DNA of 64,000 nt. Source: MWBF01 sp040772005 (GTDB taxonomy: Bacteria > Chloroflexota > Anaerolineae > CG2-30-64-16). Both the position numbers and the translations under genes were made by a program. Each line of letters opens with the position of its first letter. The stretch's first letter is position 1. The notes under the pieces were generated by a model. The model was given only the letters and a program-made list of their open reading frames with translations, did no database searches and was not told the DNA's origin. This document shows positions 24,589 to 32,560 of the stretch, one piece after another. Location of the stretch: contig JAXGYZ010000002.1 of NCBI GenBank assembly GCA_040772005.1, forward strand, positions 868,001 to 932,000, given 5' to 3'.

Positions 24589-24996
24589 CTACTTCTTCAC
24601 GAACGCGCGGATCGTCGCGGTGATCCAGAAGATCGCCCAGGCCACCATCGCGATGCCGGCCAGCGCGATGCGCGATTCATCCTGGATCGACTCGAAGTGC
24701 GCGCCGTCGGCATCCAGCCGGATGTAGCCCACCGGCTTCGCGCGACCGCCCCCGCCCCCGCCGCTCCCGGCGCCTTCACCGGTGTCACTCTCTGCCGCTG
24801 CCTCACCGGCTTCTGTGGCCTCGCCTGCCGGCGGCTTGCCGTAGCCGCCGCCCGCACCGAAGGCATACGATACCGCAGCCACCGGTATGATCGTCGTGGC
24901 CCCCTCGCGCGTCGGCTCACCGAACACGCTGGACGCGTTCAACCGCTGCAGCATTTCCTCGATCGGCAGCGCGGGCGCTTCATACTTCTCGTTCAT
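24589..24996 (-). CDS. GerW/YtfJ-family protein
   Basis: A 135-residue protein with the GerW signature: 'NASSVFGEPTREGATTIIPVAAVSYAFGAGGGYG', a Gly-rich stretch, then 'KPVGYIRLDADGAHFESI' and a C-terminal hydrophobic helix (about 112-132). GerW (YtfJ) was named from spore germination but relatives occur widely in non-spore-formers. ATG 24996 follows AGGAGG. It overlaps the stop of the upstream gene at 24993 (ATGA), so the two are coupled. Confidence 0.8.
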   Translation of the reverse strand: MNEKYEAPALPIEEMLQRLNASSVFGEPTREGATTIIPVAAVSYAFGAGGGYGKPPAGEATEAGEAAAESDTGEGAGSGGGGGGRAKPVGYIRLDADGAHFESIQDESRIALAGIAMVAWAIFWITATIRAFVKK

Positions 24997-25358
24997 CGTC
25001 CAGACCTCCTGATTGCTTTGAGAGACCGCCAGAGCCGGGCCACGATGATCAACGCCAGGCACAGGCCGGCAATGCTCGCTGCGCCCGACCCGATGCTGCG
25101 CAGCGCCTCCCCGGTCGGGTCGGTGATGGCGACCGTCTGCTCCTGGCCGCTCACATCCGTGACCACCGCGCGCATCGGCGTCAGGCGCAGATAGCCTGCC
25201 TCGAAGTGCACGTGACCGCCGGCCGGCTGTTCCGCCGGACCGCGCCACACTTTCCCTTGCAGCCGCGCGACCGGCAGGAGTGTCCCACCTTGCACGGCCA
25301 CCGGCTCACCGGCCAGTTCCCGGTCGATCCGTTCCTCTGACTTTACCAACTCAGCCAA
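24993..25358 (-). CDS. Small membrane protein coupled to the GerW-like gene
   Basis: A 121-residue protein I cannot name. The first 80 residues are polar ('ELVKSEERIDRELAGEPVAVQGGTLLP'), then a hydrophobic helix (about 92-112, 'ASIAGLCLALIIVARL') and a basic C-terminus. TTG 25358 is chosen because GGGAGG lies 5 bases upstream; the longer frame from 25595 runs into the methyltransferase gene. The phrase 'VQGGTLLPVARL' resembles the GerW '..TIIPVA..' strand, so this may be a divergent GerW-like partner. Confidence 0.65.
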   Translation of the reverse strand: MAELVKSEERIDRELAGEPVAVQGGTLLPVARLQGKVWRGPAEQPAGGHVHFEAGYLRLTPMRAVVTDVSGQEQTVAITDPTGEALRSIGSGAASIAGLCLALIIVARLWRSLKAIRRSGR

Positions 25359-25378
25359 GCGTACCTCCCTGGGCGTAC

Positions 25379-26710
25379 CTACACGACGCCCGTTTTCACT
25401 TCCCCGCGGAGCAGCGCCAACAGCCGCGCCTGGTCGCACCGGCGTAACGCCTGTGCCGCGCGCTCCAGCTTGCCGCGGCGCACGTAGGCCAGCATTTCCT
25501 CCTCCAGCCACGGCACTGTGACCGGCACGCCTTCCAGTTCCACGTCCATCTCGGTCACGTTCACGATGGGCCGCCATGAGTCGCCCTCGCGCCATTCCAG
25601 GTCGCTCATCACCTCTACGACCAGGCCGTCGAAGTCGAAGCGGCCGAAGTGCGACCGGTACGGCACATTCTCCGAGCGGCCTACAGGCTGCACCGCGTGA
25701 TCGGCGAACAGCTCACCGAACCGGTAGACGCCTGCCGTGTCAAGGTCGAGGTCGATATCCTTCACGGGAATGGGCAGCCCGTGGAGTGCAAGCGCGGTCC
25801 CGCCGACCGCGCGCACGCGAATGCCTGCCGCGCGGCACTGCCGGACGATGTCCGCCAGCAGCCGGCGCCAGCGCGGCTTGATCGAGACGACCAGGTAGTG
25901 CTGCGCCGCGGCCAGCAGGGAAGGCTCGGCGGCCAGCCGCCAGTTCAGGTCTTCCCACCAGGCCCAGGCCGCGCCGGTGAGCTGGTTCAGACCGTAATGC
26001 TCCTTTCCGGCAACGATGCCTTCCACGTTGAGCAGCGCGTGTACTTCCAATCCGGCATCCCAGCAGAGGGCGGCGGCTTCCTCTGCGCGGGCGAAATAGG
26101 CGGCAAATCCCTCGTTCTCCCCAGGCGGAAGCAGCCCGGTTTCCTCGATGCGCTCGTACAGCCCCGGTCGCTCGACCGGCTCCAGGAGGAACTTCGTGGC
26201 CGCATCGCTGTGCGCGGCATAGCGCGCGATGAATGCCGCAAAGAGCGGTCCGCCCGGCTTGAGCACGCGGCGCGCCTCTGCGACCGCCTGCCGGCGTTCC
26301 GCCTCGGTCAGCAGGTGATAGAGCGGCCCCATCAGCAGAACGGCGTCGAAGCTGTCATCCGCGAAGCGCGAGAGGTCCGTGGCCGTGCCTTGCTCGAACG
26401 CGGCGAGCGTCACGCCGGCCTGAGCGGCGTGCTCGCGGGCCAGCGCCAGGTTGACGGGCGATAGGTCGAACAGGGCCACTTCATAACCCTGCTGCGCCAG
26501 CTCGATGGCATAGCGTCCCGGCCCGCCGCCGCAGTCGAGCACGCGTGCGGGTGGCGGCGGCAGGTATTGGGCCAGCGCGCGGCGCGTGACGGCGAATTCG
26601 GTCGGGTGACGCGTCGCCCGCTCCCATTCACGCTGCGCGTCGGCGTCATAGTAACGGGCAATCTCCACCCGAACTTCGTCGGGATCCATCAGAACGGCCG
26701 GCTCTTGCAT
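25379..26710 (-). CDS. Methyltransferase / nucleotidyltransferase fusion
   Basis: Residues 1-270 are a class I SAM-dependent methyltransferase: motif I 'VLDCGGGPGRYAIELA', 'VALFDLSP', 'FDAVLLMGPLYHLL' and 'RVLKPGGPLFAAF'. Residues about 280-430 resemble an AbiEii/MNT-type nucleotidyltransferase: 'VGGTALALHGLPIPVKDIDLDLD', 'VEVMSDLEWREG'. The two domains are read in one frame with no stop. The GG..D-x-D catalytic pattern looks intact. The 443-residue fusion suggests a two-step modification of one substrate, or an antitoxin-like role; both are inference. Confidence 0.75.
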   Translation of the reverse strand: MQEPAVLMDPDEVRVEIARYYDADAQREWERATRHPTEFAVTRRALAQYLPPPPARVLDCGGGPGRYAIELAQQGYEVALFDLSPVNLALAREHAAQAGVTLAAFEQGTATDLSRFADDSFDAVLLMGPLYHLLTEAERRQAVAEARRVLKPGGPLFAAFIARYAAHSDAATKFLLEPVERPGLYERIEETGLLPPGENEGFAAYFARAEEAAALCWDAGLEVHALLNVEGIVAGKEHYGLNQLTGAAWAWWEDLNWRLAAEPSLLAAAQHYLVVSIKPRWRRLLADIVRQCRAAGIRVRAVGGTALALHGLPIPVKDIDLDLDTAGVYRFGELFADHAVQPVGRSENVPYRSHFGRFDFDGLVVEVMSDLEWREGDSWRPIVNVTEMDVELEGVPVTVPWLEEEMLAYVRRGKLERAAQALRRCDQARLLALLRGEVKTGVV

Positions 26711-26714
26711 CGCA

Positions 26715-27044
26715 CTATACCTGTTCCACCCAGACCGCGGTCCCGTAGGCCAGGACCTCGGTCATGTTCTCGGCCAGCTCGGTCGCGTCATAGCGCACGC
26801 CGATGATGGCGTTCGCGCCCAACTGCTCGGCATGCTTCACCATCAGGTCGAACGCTTCCTCGCGTGTCTCCTCGCACAGGCTCACGTACTCGTAGATTTT
26901 GCCGCCGCCGATGGTGCGCAGGCTCGCTGCGAACTGGCCGACCAGCCCGCGCGCGCGGACGGTGACCCCGCGCACGACGCCGAAGTTGCGGGTGACGCGG
27001 TAGCCGGGCAGCTCAAAGGTGGTACAGGTCATGCTGTGGTCCAT
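26715..27044 (-). CDS. YbjQ-family (DUF74) protein
   Basis: A 109-residue UPF0145/YbjQ fold: 'GYRVTRNFGVVRGVTVRARG', 'REEAFDLMVKHAEQLGANAIIGVRYDATEL', 'VLAYGTAVWVE'. YbjQ proteins form decamers and are often annotated as putative heavy-metal-binding; function is not established. It ends 4 bases before the methyltransferase fusion starts, so the two are probably co-transcribed. Confidence 0.85.
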   Translation of the reverse strand: MDHSMTCTTFELPGYRVTRNFGVVRGVTVRARGLVGQFAASLRTIGGGKIYEYVSLCEETREEAFDLMVKHAEQLGANAIIGVRYDATELAENMTEVLAYGTAVWVEQV

Positions 27045-27417
27045 GTGGATTCATCCTTTCGATGGGTGTTCCCATCATACACATTACGCAGGTTCTGCGG
27101 TGGGAGTTGCAAGTCGGCGGAAACGACTGAGGGCAGCAAAGCGTCGGCCAGTGAGCAGGCATTTGCCTTTCCACAAGCTCCTGCTGTACGATGGCGCCAC
27201 GATCATCCTGGCGCCACCCAAAGATGTTCAATCTGCGCGAGCCGGTCTTGCCACGAAGTTCACGCAAAGCCGCCAGGCACGCAAAGAGTACCAGGCAGAA
27301 TGCTTTGCGCTCTTTGCGTCTTGGCGTGAGCCGTTCCGTAGTCGGACCAAGCTCGATCAATGTGCGGATGAATACTGAGCCATGACCGCCAGTGGCGCCG
27401 CCAACAGGAGCAACGCC
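27045..27417. other. Gene-poor divergent spacer with repeat copy C
   Basis: This 373-bp gap separates divergent genes. Its left half should hold both promoters. The + frame near 27170-27240 contains 'HKLLLYDGATIILAPP', which has the look of a decayed protein, but there is no ribosome site or extended homology I can name. The right part is repeat copy C. Confidence 0.45.
27259..27332. repeat. ACGCAAAG palindromic repeat, copy C
   Basis: Left arm TTCACGCAAAGCCGCC and right arm CTTTGCGTCTTGGCGTGAG. Unlike copies A, B and E it lies upstream of a gene start (27418). Confidence 0.7.
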
Positions 27418-28377
27418 ATGACCTACGCCCTTGCTGCACCTGCCGCCATTCCTCTCACCGGCACCTTTCTGGACGAAATCTCTTACGACATCCCCCATCA
27501 GAACTGGGGCCCGCGCGAGTGGGATGCCGATTTTGCCGCCATGCGCGCCATCGGCATCGACACCGTGATCCTCATCCGCTCAGGCCTCAAGCGCTGGTTG
27601 ACCTATCCCTCCGAGTTCCTGATTGCGCGCGAAGGCTGTCATCGCCCGCCAGTCGACCTGGTTGCGCTGTTCCTCGACCTCGCGCAGAAATACGACATGA
27701 GCTTCTACTTCGGCACCTATGATTCGGGCCGCTACTGGTATGCGGGCGAGTGGCAGACCGAACTGGACTTGAACCGCGGCGTGGCCGACGAGGTGTGGGC
27801 GCGCTACGGCAGCCATCCCGCGTTCCGCGGCTGGTATCTCACCCAGGAGGTCAGCCGCCGCATCAAGGGCATCATCGAAATCTATGCCACGATGGGCCGC
27901 CACTGCAAGGCTATCTCCGGCAACCTGCCGGTGCTCATCTCGCCGTGGATGCAGGGCATCAAGGCCGCGGGGCTGGACCCGGCCGCGCACGCCGACACGC
28001 TGACCGTGGCCCAGCATGAGCAGGAATGGGGCGAGATCATGGCGGGCATCAGCGGTGCAGTGGATATCGTTGCGTTCCAGGACGGCCATGTGGATTTCCA
28101 CGAGCTCGCCGACTATCTGGCCGTCAATAAGGCGCTGGCCGATCGTCACGGGCTGCGCTGCTGGACGAACAGCGAGACCTTCGACCGCGACATGCCTATC
28201 CGCTTCCCGCCGATCAAGTGGGAGAAGCTGCTGCTCAAGCTGGCCGCGGCACAGCAGGTGGGCGTCGAGAAGGCGATTACGTTCGAGTTCTCGCACTTCA
28301 TGAGCCCCAACTCTGCCTATCAGCAGGCGCACGGGCTGTATGCGCGGTATCGCGAGTATTTTGGGATTGAAGATTGA
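27418..28377 (+). CDS. DUF4434 family (glycosidase-like barrel) protein
   Basis: A 319-residue protein matching the DUF4434 pattern: 'LTGTFLDEISYDIPHQNWG', 'WDADFAAMRAIGIDTVILIRSG', 'GWYLTQEVSRRI' and 'VDIVAFQDGHVDF'. Predicted TIM-barrel with glycoside-hydrolase-like acidic residues (Glu in 'LTQEVS', Asp in 'FQDGH'). There is no signal peptide, so it is cytoplasmic. ATG 27418 follows AGGAG. Substrate unknown; a carbohydrate role is inferred from the fold. Confidence 0.75.
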   Translation: MTYALAAPAAIPLTGTFLDEISYDIPHQNWGPREWDADFAAMRAIGIDTVILIRSGLKRWLTYPSEFLIAREGCHRPPVDLVALFLDLAQKYDMSFYFGTYDSGRYWYAGEWQTELDLNRGVADEVWARYGSHPAFRGWYLTQEVSRRIKGIIEIYATMGRHCKAISGNLPVLISPWMQGIKAAGLDPAAHADTLTVAQHEQEWGEIMAGISGAVDIVAFQDGHVDFHELADYLAVNKALADRHGLRCWTNSETFDRDMPIRFPPIKWEKLLLKLAAAQQVGVEKAITFEFSHFMSPNSAYQQAHGLYARYREYFGIED

Positions 28378-28404
28378 AGATTGCAGATTCCAGACGCGCA
28401 CTGT

Positions 28405-28420
28405 GCTTCTTTGCGTGAGC
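28405..28420. repeat. ACGCAAAG repeat, half copy D
   Basis: Only the right arm (CTTCTTTGCGTGAGC) remains, in the 57-bp gap between the DUF4434 gene and the acetyltransferase. Confidence 0.5.
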
Positions 28421-28434
28421 GACCCAGGGACGCG

Positions 28435-29193
28435 ATGATCGACGCTTACATCTCTGACATAGCCGCGGCCTTGCGCAGCCTGGGCGTGCGGTCGGGCGGG
28501 AGCCTGCTGGTGCACTCGTCGCTGCGCGCGCTTGGCCGCGTGCCCGGCGGCGCGGAGACGGTCGTGCGGGGGCTGATGGCCGCGCTGGGCGAGGACGGGA
28601 CGCTGCTGCTGCCCGCGCTCTCATATGAATTCGTCCGGAGCCACAACCCCGTCTTTGACGTGCGCGGCACGCCGTCCAACGTGGGCCTGATCCCAGAGCG
28701 TTTCAGGCTGCGGCCGGGCACGCAGCGCAGCATCCACCCCACGCACTCGGTCTGCGCGGTCGGCCCGCGGGCGGAGCACTTTCTCGGTGCGCACCTGGAA
28801 GACAGCACGCCCGTCGGCCCGCATTCGCCCTTCCGCCGGCTGCGCGACGCGGGCGGGCAGATTCTCATGCTGGGCTGCTCGTTAAGGCCCAACACCTCTA
28901 TGCACGGCGTCGAGGAGCTGGTGGAGCCGCACTATCTCTTCGGGGAGCCGTTGACCTACCGGCTGATCCTGTGGGATGGCGCGGTTATCGAGAAGACCTA
29001 TCGGCGGCACGGGTTCCAGGGGTGGGAGCAGCGGTATGACCGGGTCGCGGAGCTCCTGGCCGAGCCGCATCTCAAGGAGGGGCCGGTGCTGGCTGCCCAG
29101 TGCCACCTCATCGAGGCCGCCGCGCTATGGGATGCGGCAGAGGCCGCGCTGCGCCGCGACCCGCTCTACTTTGTGGATCGCGAGCCCGGGTGA
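28435..29193 (+). CDS. AAC(3)-type acetyltransferase family protein
   Basis: A 252-residue member of the aminoglycoside 3-N-acetyltransferase fold: 'LLVHSSLRALGRVPGGAETVVRGLMAALGEDGTLLLPALSYEF', 'RSIHPTHSVCAVGPRAEHFL', 'GQILMLGCSLRPNTSMHGVEE' with the conserved His. Homologues include true resistance enzymes and many chromosomal proteins of unknown substrate, such as FrbF-like enzymes. Isolated position next to single metabolic genes gives no sign of a resistance cassette, so aminoglycoside resistance should not be assumed. Confidence 0.8.
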   Translation: MIDAYISDIAAALRSLGVRSGGSLLVHSSLRALGRVPGGAETVVRGLMAALGEDGTLLLPALSYEFVRSHNPVFDVRGTPSNVGLIPERFRLRPGTQRSIHPTHSVCAVGPRAEHFLGAHLEDSTPVGPHSPFRRLRDAGGQILMLGCSLRPNTSMHGVEELVEPHYLFGEPLTYRLILWDGAVIEKTYRRHGFQGWEQRYDRVAELLAEPHLKEGPVLAAQCHLIEAAALWDAAEAALRRDPLYFVDREPG

Positions 29194-29197
29194 GAAT

Positions 29198-29275
29198 GCT
29201 CACGCAGAGACGCAAAGGACGCAAAGAAACACATATAGAATGAATCCTTTGCGATCTTTGCGTCTTTGCGTGAGC
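29198..29275. repeat. ACGCAAAG palindromic repeat, copy E
   Basis: A full copy: left GCTCACGCAGAGACGCAAAG, right CTTTGCGTCTTTGCGTGAGC, in the 101-bp gap between convergent genes. Confidence 0.75.
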
Positions 29276-29294
29276 TATCCAGCCCACCAAACGC

Positions 29295-29918
29295 TCACTT
29301 ACCCCGTTTCTTCAGATACGCGTGCCAGAGCAGCCGCGCGGCCACTGCGCGCCACGGCTGCCACGCCGCGGCCAGCTCTGCCAGTTCAGCCTGTGCCGGC
29401 GCGGCGGGCAACCCCAATGTCTCCACCGCGGCGACGGTCAGCGCGAGGTCGCCCGCCGGCCAGATATCGGGTCGCAGCAGTGCCATCAACAGATAGATGT
29501 CCGCGGTCCAGCGGCCGATGCCCACCACGCGCATCAGCGCGGCGCGGGCCGCCTCATCCTCCATCTCCGCAACCTCGTCCAGGTCGAGGCTGCCCGACAC
29601 GAGCGCGGCGGCCAGCTCCCGGCCGTAGCGCGCCTTCTGCCGGCTGAAGCCGACTGCCTTCAGGGTCACGTCGTCCAGCGCAAGGAACCGCTGCGGCGTC
29701 AGCGGCGCGGCGACCGCAGCCAGCTTGTCGAAGGCGGCCCGCGCGGAGGCCAGGGATACCTGCTGTTCGAGGATGATGTGCAGGAGAGTGGGAAAGCCTG
29801 GCTCGCGGGCCCACAGCGGCGGCGGTCCGTGTGCATCGAGGATGGCCGCGAGCCGCGCGTCCCGTGCCGCGAGCTCCGCGGTCGCGCGGTGCAGGGTGGT
29901 TGGGTCGAGTGGATGCAT
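29295..29918 (-). CDS. DNA-3-methyladenine glycosylase II-like (AlkA/HhH-GPD) protein
   Basis: Base-excision repair glycosylase of 207 residues. 'LHIILEQQVSLASARAAFDKL' begins the HhH-GPD domain. The helix-hairpin-helix is 'VVGIGRWTADIYLLMAL', and the catalytic Asp lies in 'WPAGDLAL'. There is no N-terminal AlkA domain, so it is the short bacterial/archaeal form that removes alkylated bases. It is a single gene, convergent with the acetyltransferase. Confidence 0.88.
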   Translation of the reverse strand: MHPLDPTTLHRATAELAARDARLAAILDAHGPPPLWAREPGFPTLLHIILEQQVSLASARAAFDKLAAVAAPLTPQRFLALDDVTLKAVGFSRQKARYGRELAAALVSGSLDLDEVAEMEDEAARAALMRVVGIGRWTADIYLLMALLRPDIWPAGDLALTVAAVETLGLPAAPAQAELAELAAAWQPWRAVAARLLWHAYLKKRGK

Positions 29919-30016
29919 AACGGCGAATTGAGAATTATGAATGACGAGTTACGAGTTATCTCTGCGGCGTATTATACTTTATGTGTTAACGATGGAGTCG
30001 CACCTGGAGGGCGACA

Positions 30017-30850
30017 ATGAATCGCAGTGAACTGACAAAGGCCGTGCATGCGGCCGGCCTCGGTAAGTACGCCGGCCGGATTGCTGAGGTGGCGGCAGAC
30101 TGCATCCGTGTGATCCCTCATTCGACCAGCCACATGACAGTCGGTGCGTCTCGCCTCGGCGGGCTGCCGGACTTGGAGGAAGGGTTGGATTGGCCGCGCT
30201 GGCAGGGGCAGAGCCTGTCGTTCATCGCGCAAATCAGCCTTGCAGACGTTGCGGCCTTCCCGGTGGCGAGGGCGCTGCCTCGGACGGGATTGCTATCCTT
30301 TTTCTACGATGCCGATCAGCGAACGTGGGGCTTTGACCCTGCCGACGCGGGCAGTTTTCGCGTGATGTATTCGTCCGGTTTGAGGCTGCAACAGCGGCCT
30401 ATACCGGAAGATGTGCCCGAACATGGTCGCTACCCGGTCTGTTCGATCGAGTTGGAGGCTGACGTTTCCCTGCCGCCACACGATTGGCCGGAGTTCTCCG
30501 TTCTGTTCGACCTGATGACAATGGAAGAGCGTGAAGCCTACATCGAGCTTGATTGGCAGCAGCACTCCCAGTTATTCGGCTATCCCATACAGATTCAGGG
30601 GGACATGCGTCCTGAGTGCGCTATGGTGACAGCCGGCATCTACGTTGGCGGCATCGAGCCATGGGGGGACCCGGCTACCGAGCCTCTTCGCGCTCAGGCA
30701 CCGAACTGGCAGTTACTCCTGCAAATCGATAGTGAGGATGTCGCCGACATGTCGTGGGGCGATGCAGGCCTACTGTATTACTGGATTCCGCAGCAGGCTC
30801 TTGTCGCGCATGACTTTGAGCGAGTCTGGATGATCCTGCAATGTAGCTAA
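30017..30850 (+). CDS. YwqG-family (DUF1963) protein
   Basis: A 277-residue DUF1963 protein: 'SRLGGLPDLEEGLDWPRWQGQSLSFIAQI', 'GLLSFFYDADQRTWGFDP', 'QLFGYPIQIQGDMR', 'WQLLLQIDSEDVADMSWGDAGLLYYWI'. Cytoplasmic, function unknown; members often lie in accessory regions and are linked with toxin-immunity loci in some genomes. G+C is lower than that of neighbours, suggesting transfer. GGAGGGCGAC precedes ATG 30017. Confidence 0.8.
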   Translation: MNRSELTKAVHAAGLGKYAGRIAEVAADCIRVIPHSTSHMTVGASRLGGLPDLEEGLDWPRWQGQSLSFIAQISLADVAAFPVARALPRTGLLSFFYDADQRTWGFDPADAGSFRVMYSSGLRLQQRPIPEDVPEHGRYPVCSIELEADVSLPPHDWPEFSVLFDLMTMEEREAYIELDWQQHSQLFGYPIQIQGDMRPECAMVTAGIYVGGIEPWGDPATEPLRAQAPNWQLLLQIDSEDVADMSWGDAGLLYYWIPQQALVAHDFERVWMILQCS

Positions 30851-30993
30851 CAGTGGTGTAGCGCCAGCGCCGCGTCCAGCAAGTCGCGCACCAGAGGATT
30901 CGCGGCATCCTCCGCCCGCCGCAGCTTGACATGGCGGGCGCGCTTGCCGGTGCCGGCCAGCAGGCCCGCGGGATCGGACAGCTCCGCGCCGCG
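30847..30993 (-). pseudogene. DUF1801-type gene stump (C-terminal 48 codons)
   Basis: The minus frame reads 'RGAELSDPAGLLAGTGKRAR' followed by 'HVKLRRAED', matching the C-terminal half of DUF1801 proteins. Homology begins abruptly at 30993 with no start codon or ribosome site. The stop codon overlaps the end of the YwqG gene. It is a remnant. Confidence 0.65.
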
Positions 30994-30999
30994 CTGACT

Positions 31000-31152
31000 G
31001 CGGACGCGCTGCTGGCGCACGTCGCAACCTGCGGCGGCACGGTGATCAAGCCCGGCCAGCATGTCTTCTGGGGCGGCTACTCCGGTTATTTCACCGACCC
31101 CGACGGCTTCCTGTGGGAGGTCGCGCACAATCCCGGGTTCCCGCATGTGTAA
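31000..31152 (+). pseudogene. VOC/glyoxalase-family gene stump (C-terminal 50 codons)
   Basis: The + frame gives 'DALLAHVATCGGTVIKPGQ' then 'VFWGGYSGYFTDPDGFLWEV' and 'AHNPGF', the C-terminal half of a VOC (glyoxalase/dioxygenase fold) protein. The N-terminal half is missing. Homology starts at about 31000, 6 bases from where the DUF1801 stump on the other strand ends. Confidence 0.7.
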
Positions 31153-31168
31153 GAGAAGGATAGTGTCT

Positions 31169-32560
31169 ATGGATATTCTGATACCTGCCCAGAAAGTGCC
31201 TGTGCTGGTTGAGACCGACGTGCTCGTCTGCGGAGGCGGCTGCGCGGGCGTCGCGGCCGCAGTCAGCGCGGCGCGGCACGGCTGCCGGGTCACGCTCGTT
31301 GAGCGGTGGCCGACGATCGGCGGCATGGCGACGAACGCGCTCGTCAACGGCTGGCACCGTAGCGACCGCGAGAAGATGGTCATCTACGGCCTGGTGGAGG
31401 AGTCCGCCGAGCGCGCGGCGCCGCACGGCTGGATTCGCCAGGACCGGCAGTATCCCCGCGCGCACGAAACCCACTGGTTCGAGCCCGAGGGCATGCGCAT
31501 CGTCTGGCAGCGAATGCTGGACGAGGCAGGCGTGCAGACGCTCTGCCACCTGGTTGCAGGCGAACCGATCCTCGAAGACGGGCGCATCCGCGGGGTGCTG
31601 GCCGACACGAAGCAGGGCCGCCGCGCGCTGCTGGCAAAGGTCGTCATCGACGCGACCGGCGACGGGGACGTGGCTGCGAAGGCGGGCGTGCCCTTCGAGT
31701 ATGGCCGGCCCGCGGACGGGCTGGTGCAGGGGATGACGCTCATCTTCACGCTGAAGGGGATCGATGAGCCGGTCGTCCGCGCGGTCCCGCATGAGCAGGT
31801 CAACGCGATCATCGACCGCATGGTCGCGCTGCGGCAGCAGGGCAGGATGGCGCCGTTCAACGAGGGCAACATGCGCGGCTCGTTTACCTACTGGGGCGCA
31901 CCGAACCAGATGCCCTGGAACGTCTGCCCGGTGGCCGGCAATCCGCTGGACGAGGCGGAACTGTCCCGGCTCAATGCCGCGGCGCACGAGTACATCGTCC
32001 AGTATCTCGAGTTCTTCCGCGCTAACATGCCCGGCATGGCCGCGGCGCAGATCGACCAGACTGCGTTTGCGCTCGGCGTGCGCGAATCGCGGCGCGTCCG
32101 CGGACTCACCACCCTGACCGTGGACATGGTCCTCGGCGCGGCCAAGCAGCCCGACGCTATCGGGCACGGCGTCTGGATGGTGGATATCCATGACCCGAAG
32201 GGCAGCGGCTACACCACCTTTACGGACGCAGGCGCGCACAACCGGCTGGCCGCGGGCACGAGCTATCACATCCCCTTGCGCATGTGCCTGAACGCGCAGG
32301 TGCCCAACCTGGGCGTCGTCGGGCGGTGCGCGTCTTCCACCCATGAAGCCCACTCCTCCGTGCGGGTGCAGACGCATTGCATGGTCATGGGCCAGGGCGT
32401 GGGAACTGCCGCCGCGCTGGCGCTGGCGAGCGGGCAGCTGTTGGCGCAGGTGGATGTCGCGGCCCTGCAAGCTCAATTGCGGGCCGACGGCGTTTATCTG
32501 GCCGATGTGCCATCGGTCGATGTCCTCTCGGCCGAGGTCTCCCGGAGGAACGATGCTTAA
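31169..32560 (+). CDS. FAD-dependent oxidoreductase (FAD_oxidored family)
   Basis: A 463-residue flavoprotein. The dinucleotide-binding motif is 'DVLVCGGGCAGVAAAVSAARHG', the second nucleotide motif 'VVIDATGDGDVAAKAGVPFEYG', and the C-terminal FAD contact 'VVGRCASSTHEAHSSVRVQ..CMVMGQGVGTAAALAL'. This Pfam family (PF12831) is common beside glycoside and polysaccharide genes; its substrates are mostly unknown. ATG 31169 follows AGAGAAGGA. It overlaps the HlyIII gene start at 32553, so the two are coupled. Confidence 0.85.
   Translation: MDILIPAQKVPVLVETDVLVCGGGCAGVAAAVSAARHGCRVTLVERWPTIGGMATNALVNGWHRSDREKMVIYGLVEESAERAAPHGWIRQDRQYPRAHETHWFEPEGMRIVWQRMLDEAGVQTLCHLVAGEPILEDGRIRGVLADTKQGRRALLAKVVIDATGDGDVAAKAGVPFEYGRPADGLVQGMTLIFTLKGIDEPVVRAVPHEQVNAIIDRMVALRQQGRMAPFNEGNMRGSFTYWGAPNQMPWNVCPVAGNPLDEAELSRLNAAAHEYIVQYLEFFRANMPGMAAAQIDQTAFALGVRESRRVRGLTTLTVDMVLGAAKQPDAIGHGVWMVDIHDPKGSGYTTFTDAGAHNRLAAGTSYHIPLRMCLNAQVPNLGVVGRCASSTHEAHSSVRVQTHCMVMGQGVGTAAALALASGQLLAQVDVAALQAQLRADGVYLADVPSVDVLSAEVSRRNDA

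Noticed and set aside
27019..27378. A 119-codon plus frame in the spacer before the DUF4434 gene.
   Set aside because: It begins within the YbjQ start region, crosses repeat copy C and has no ribosome site; only a short stretch looks protein-like.
28435..29193. Calling the AAC(3)-type gene an aminoglycoside-resistance determinant.
   Set aside because: The fold family is broad, and there is no integron, transposon or resistance context here.
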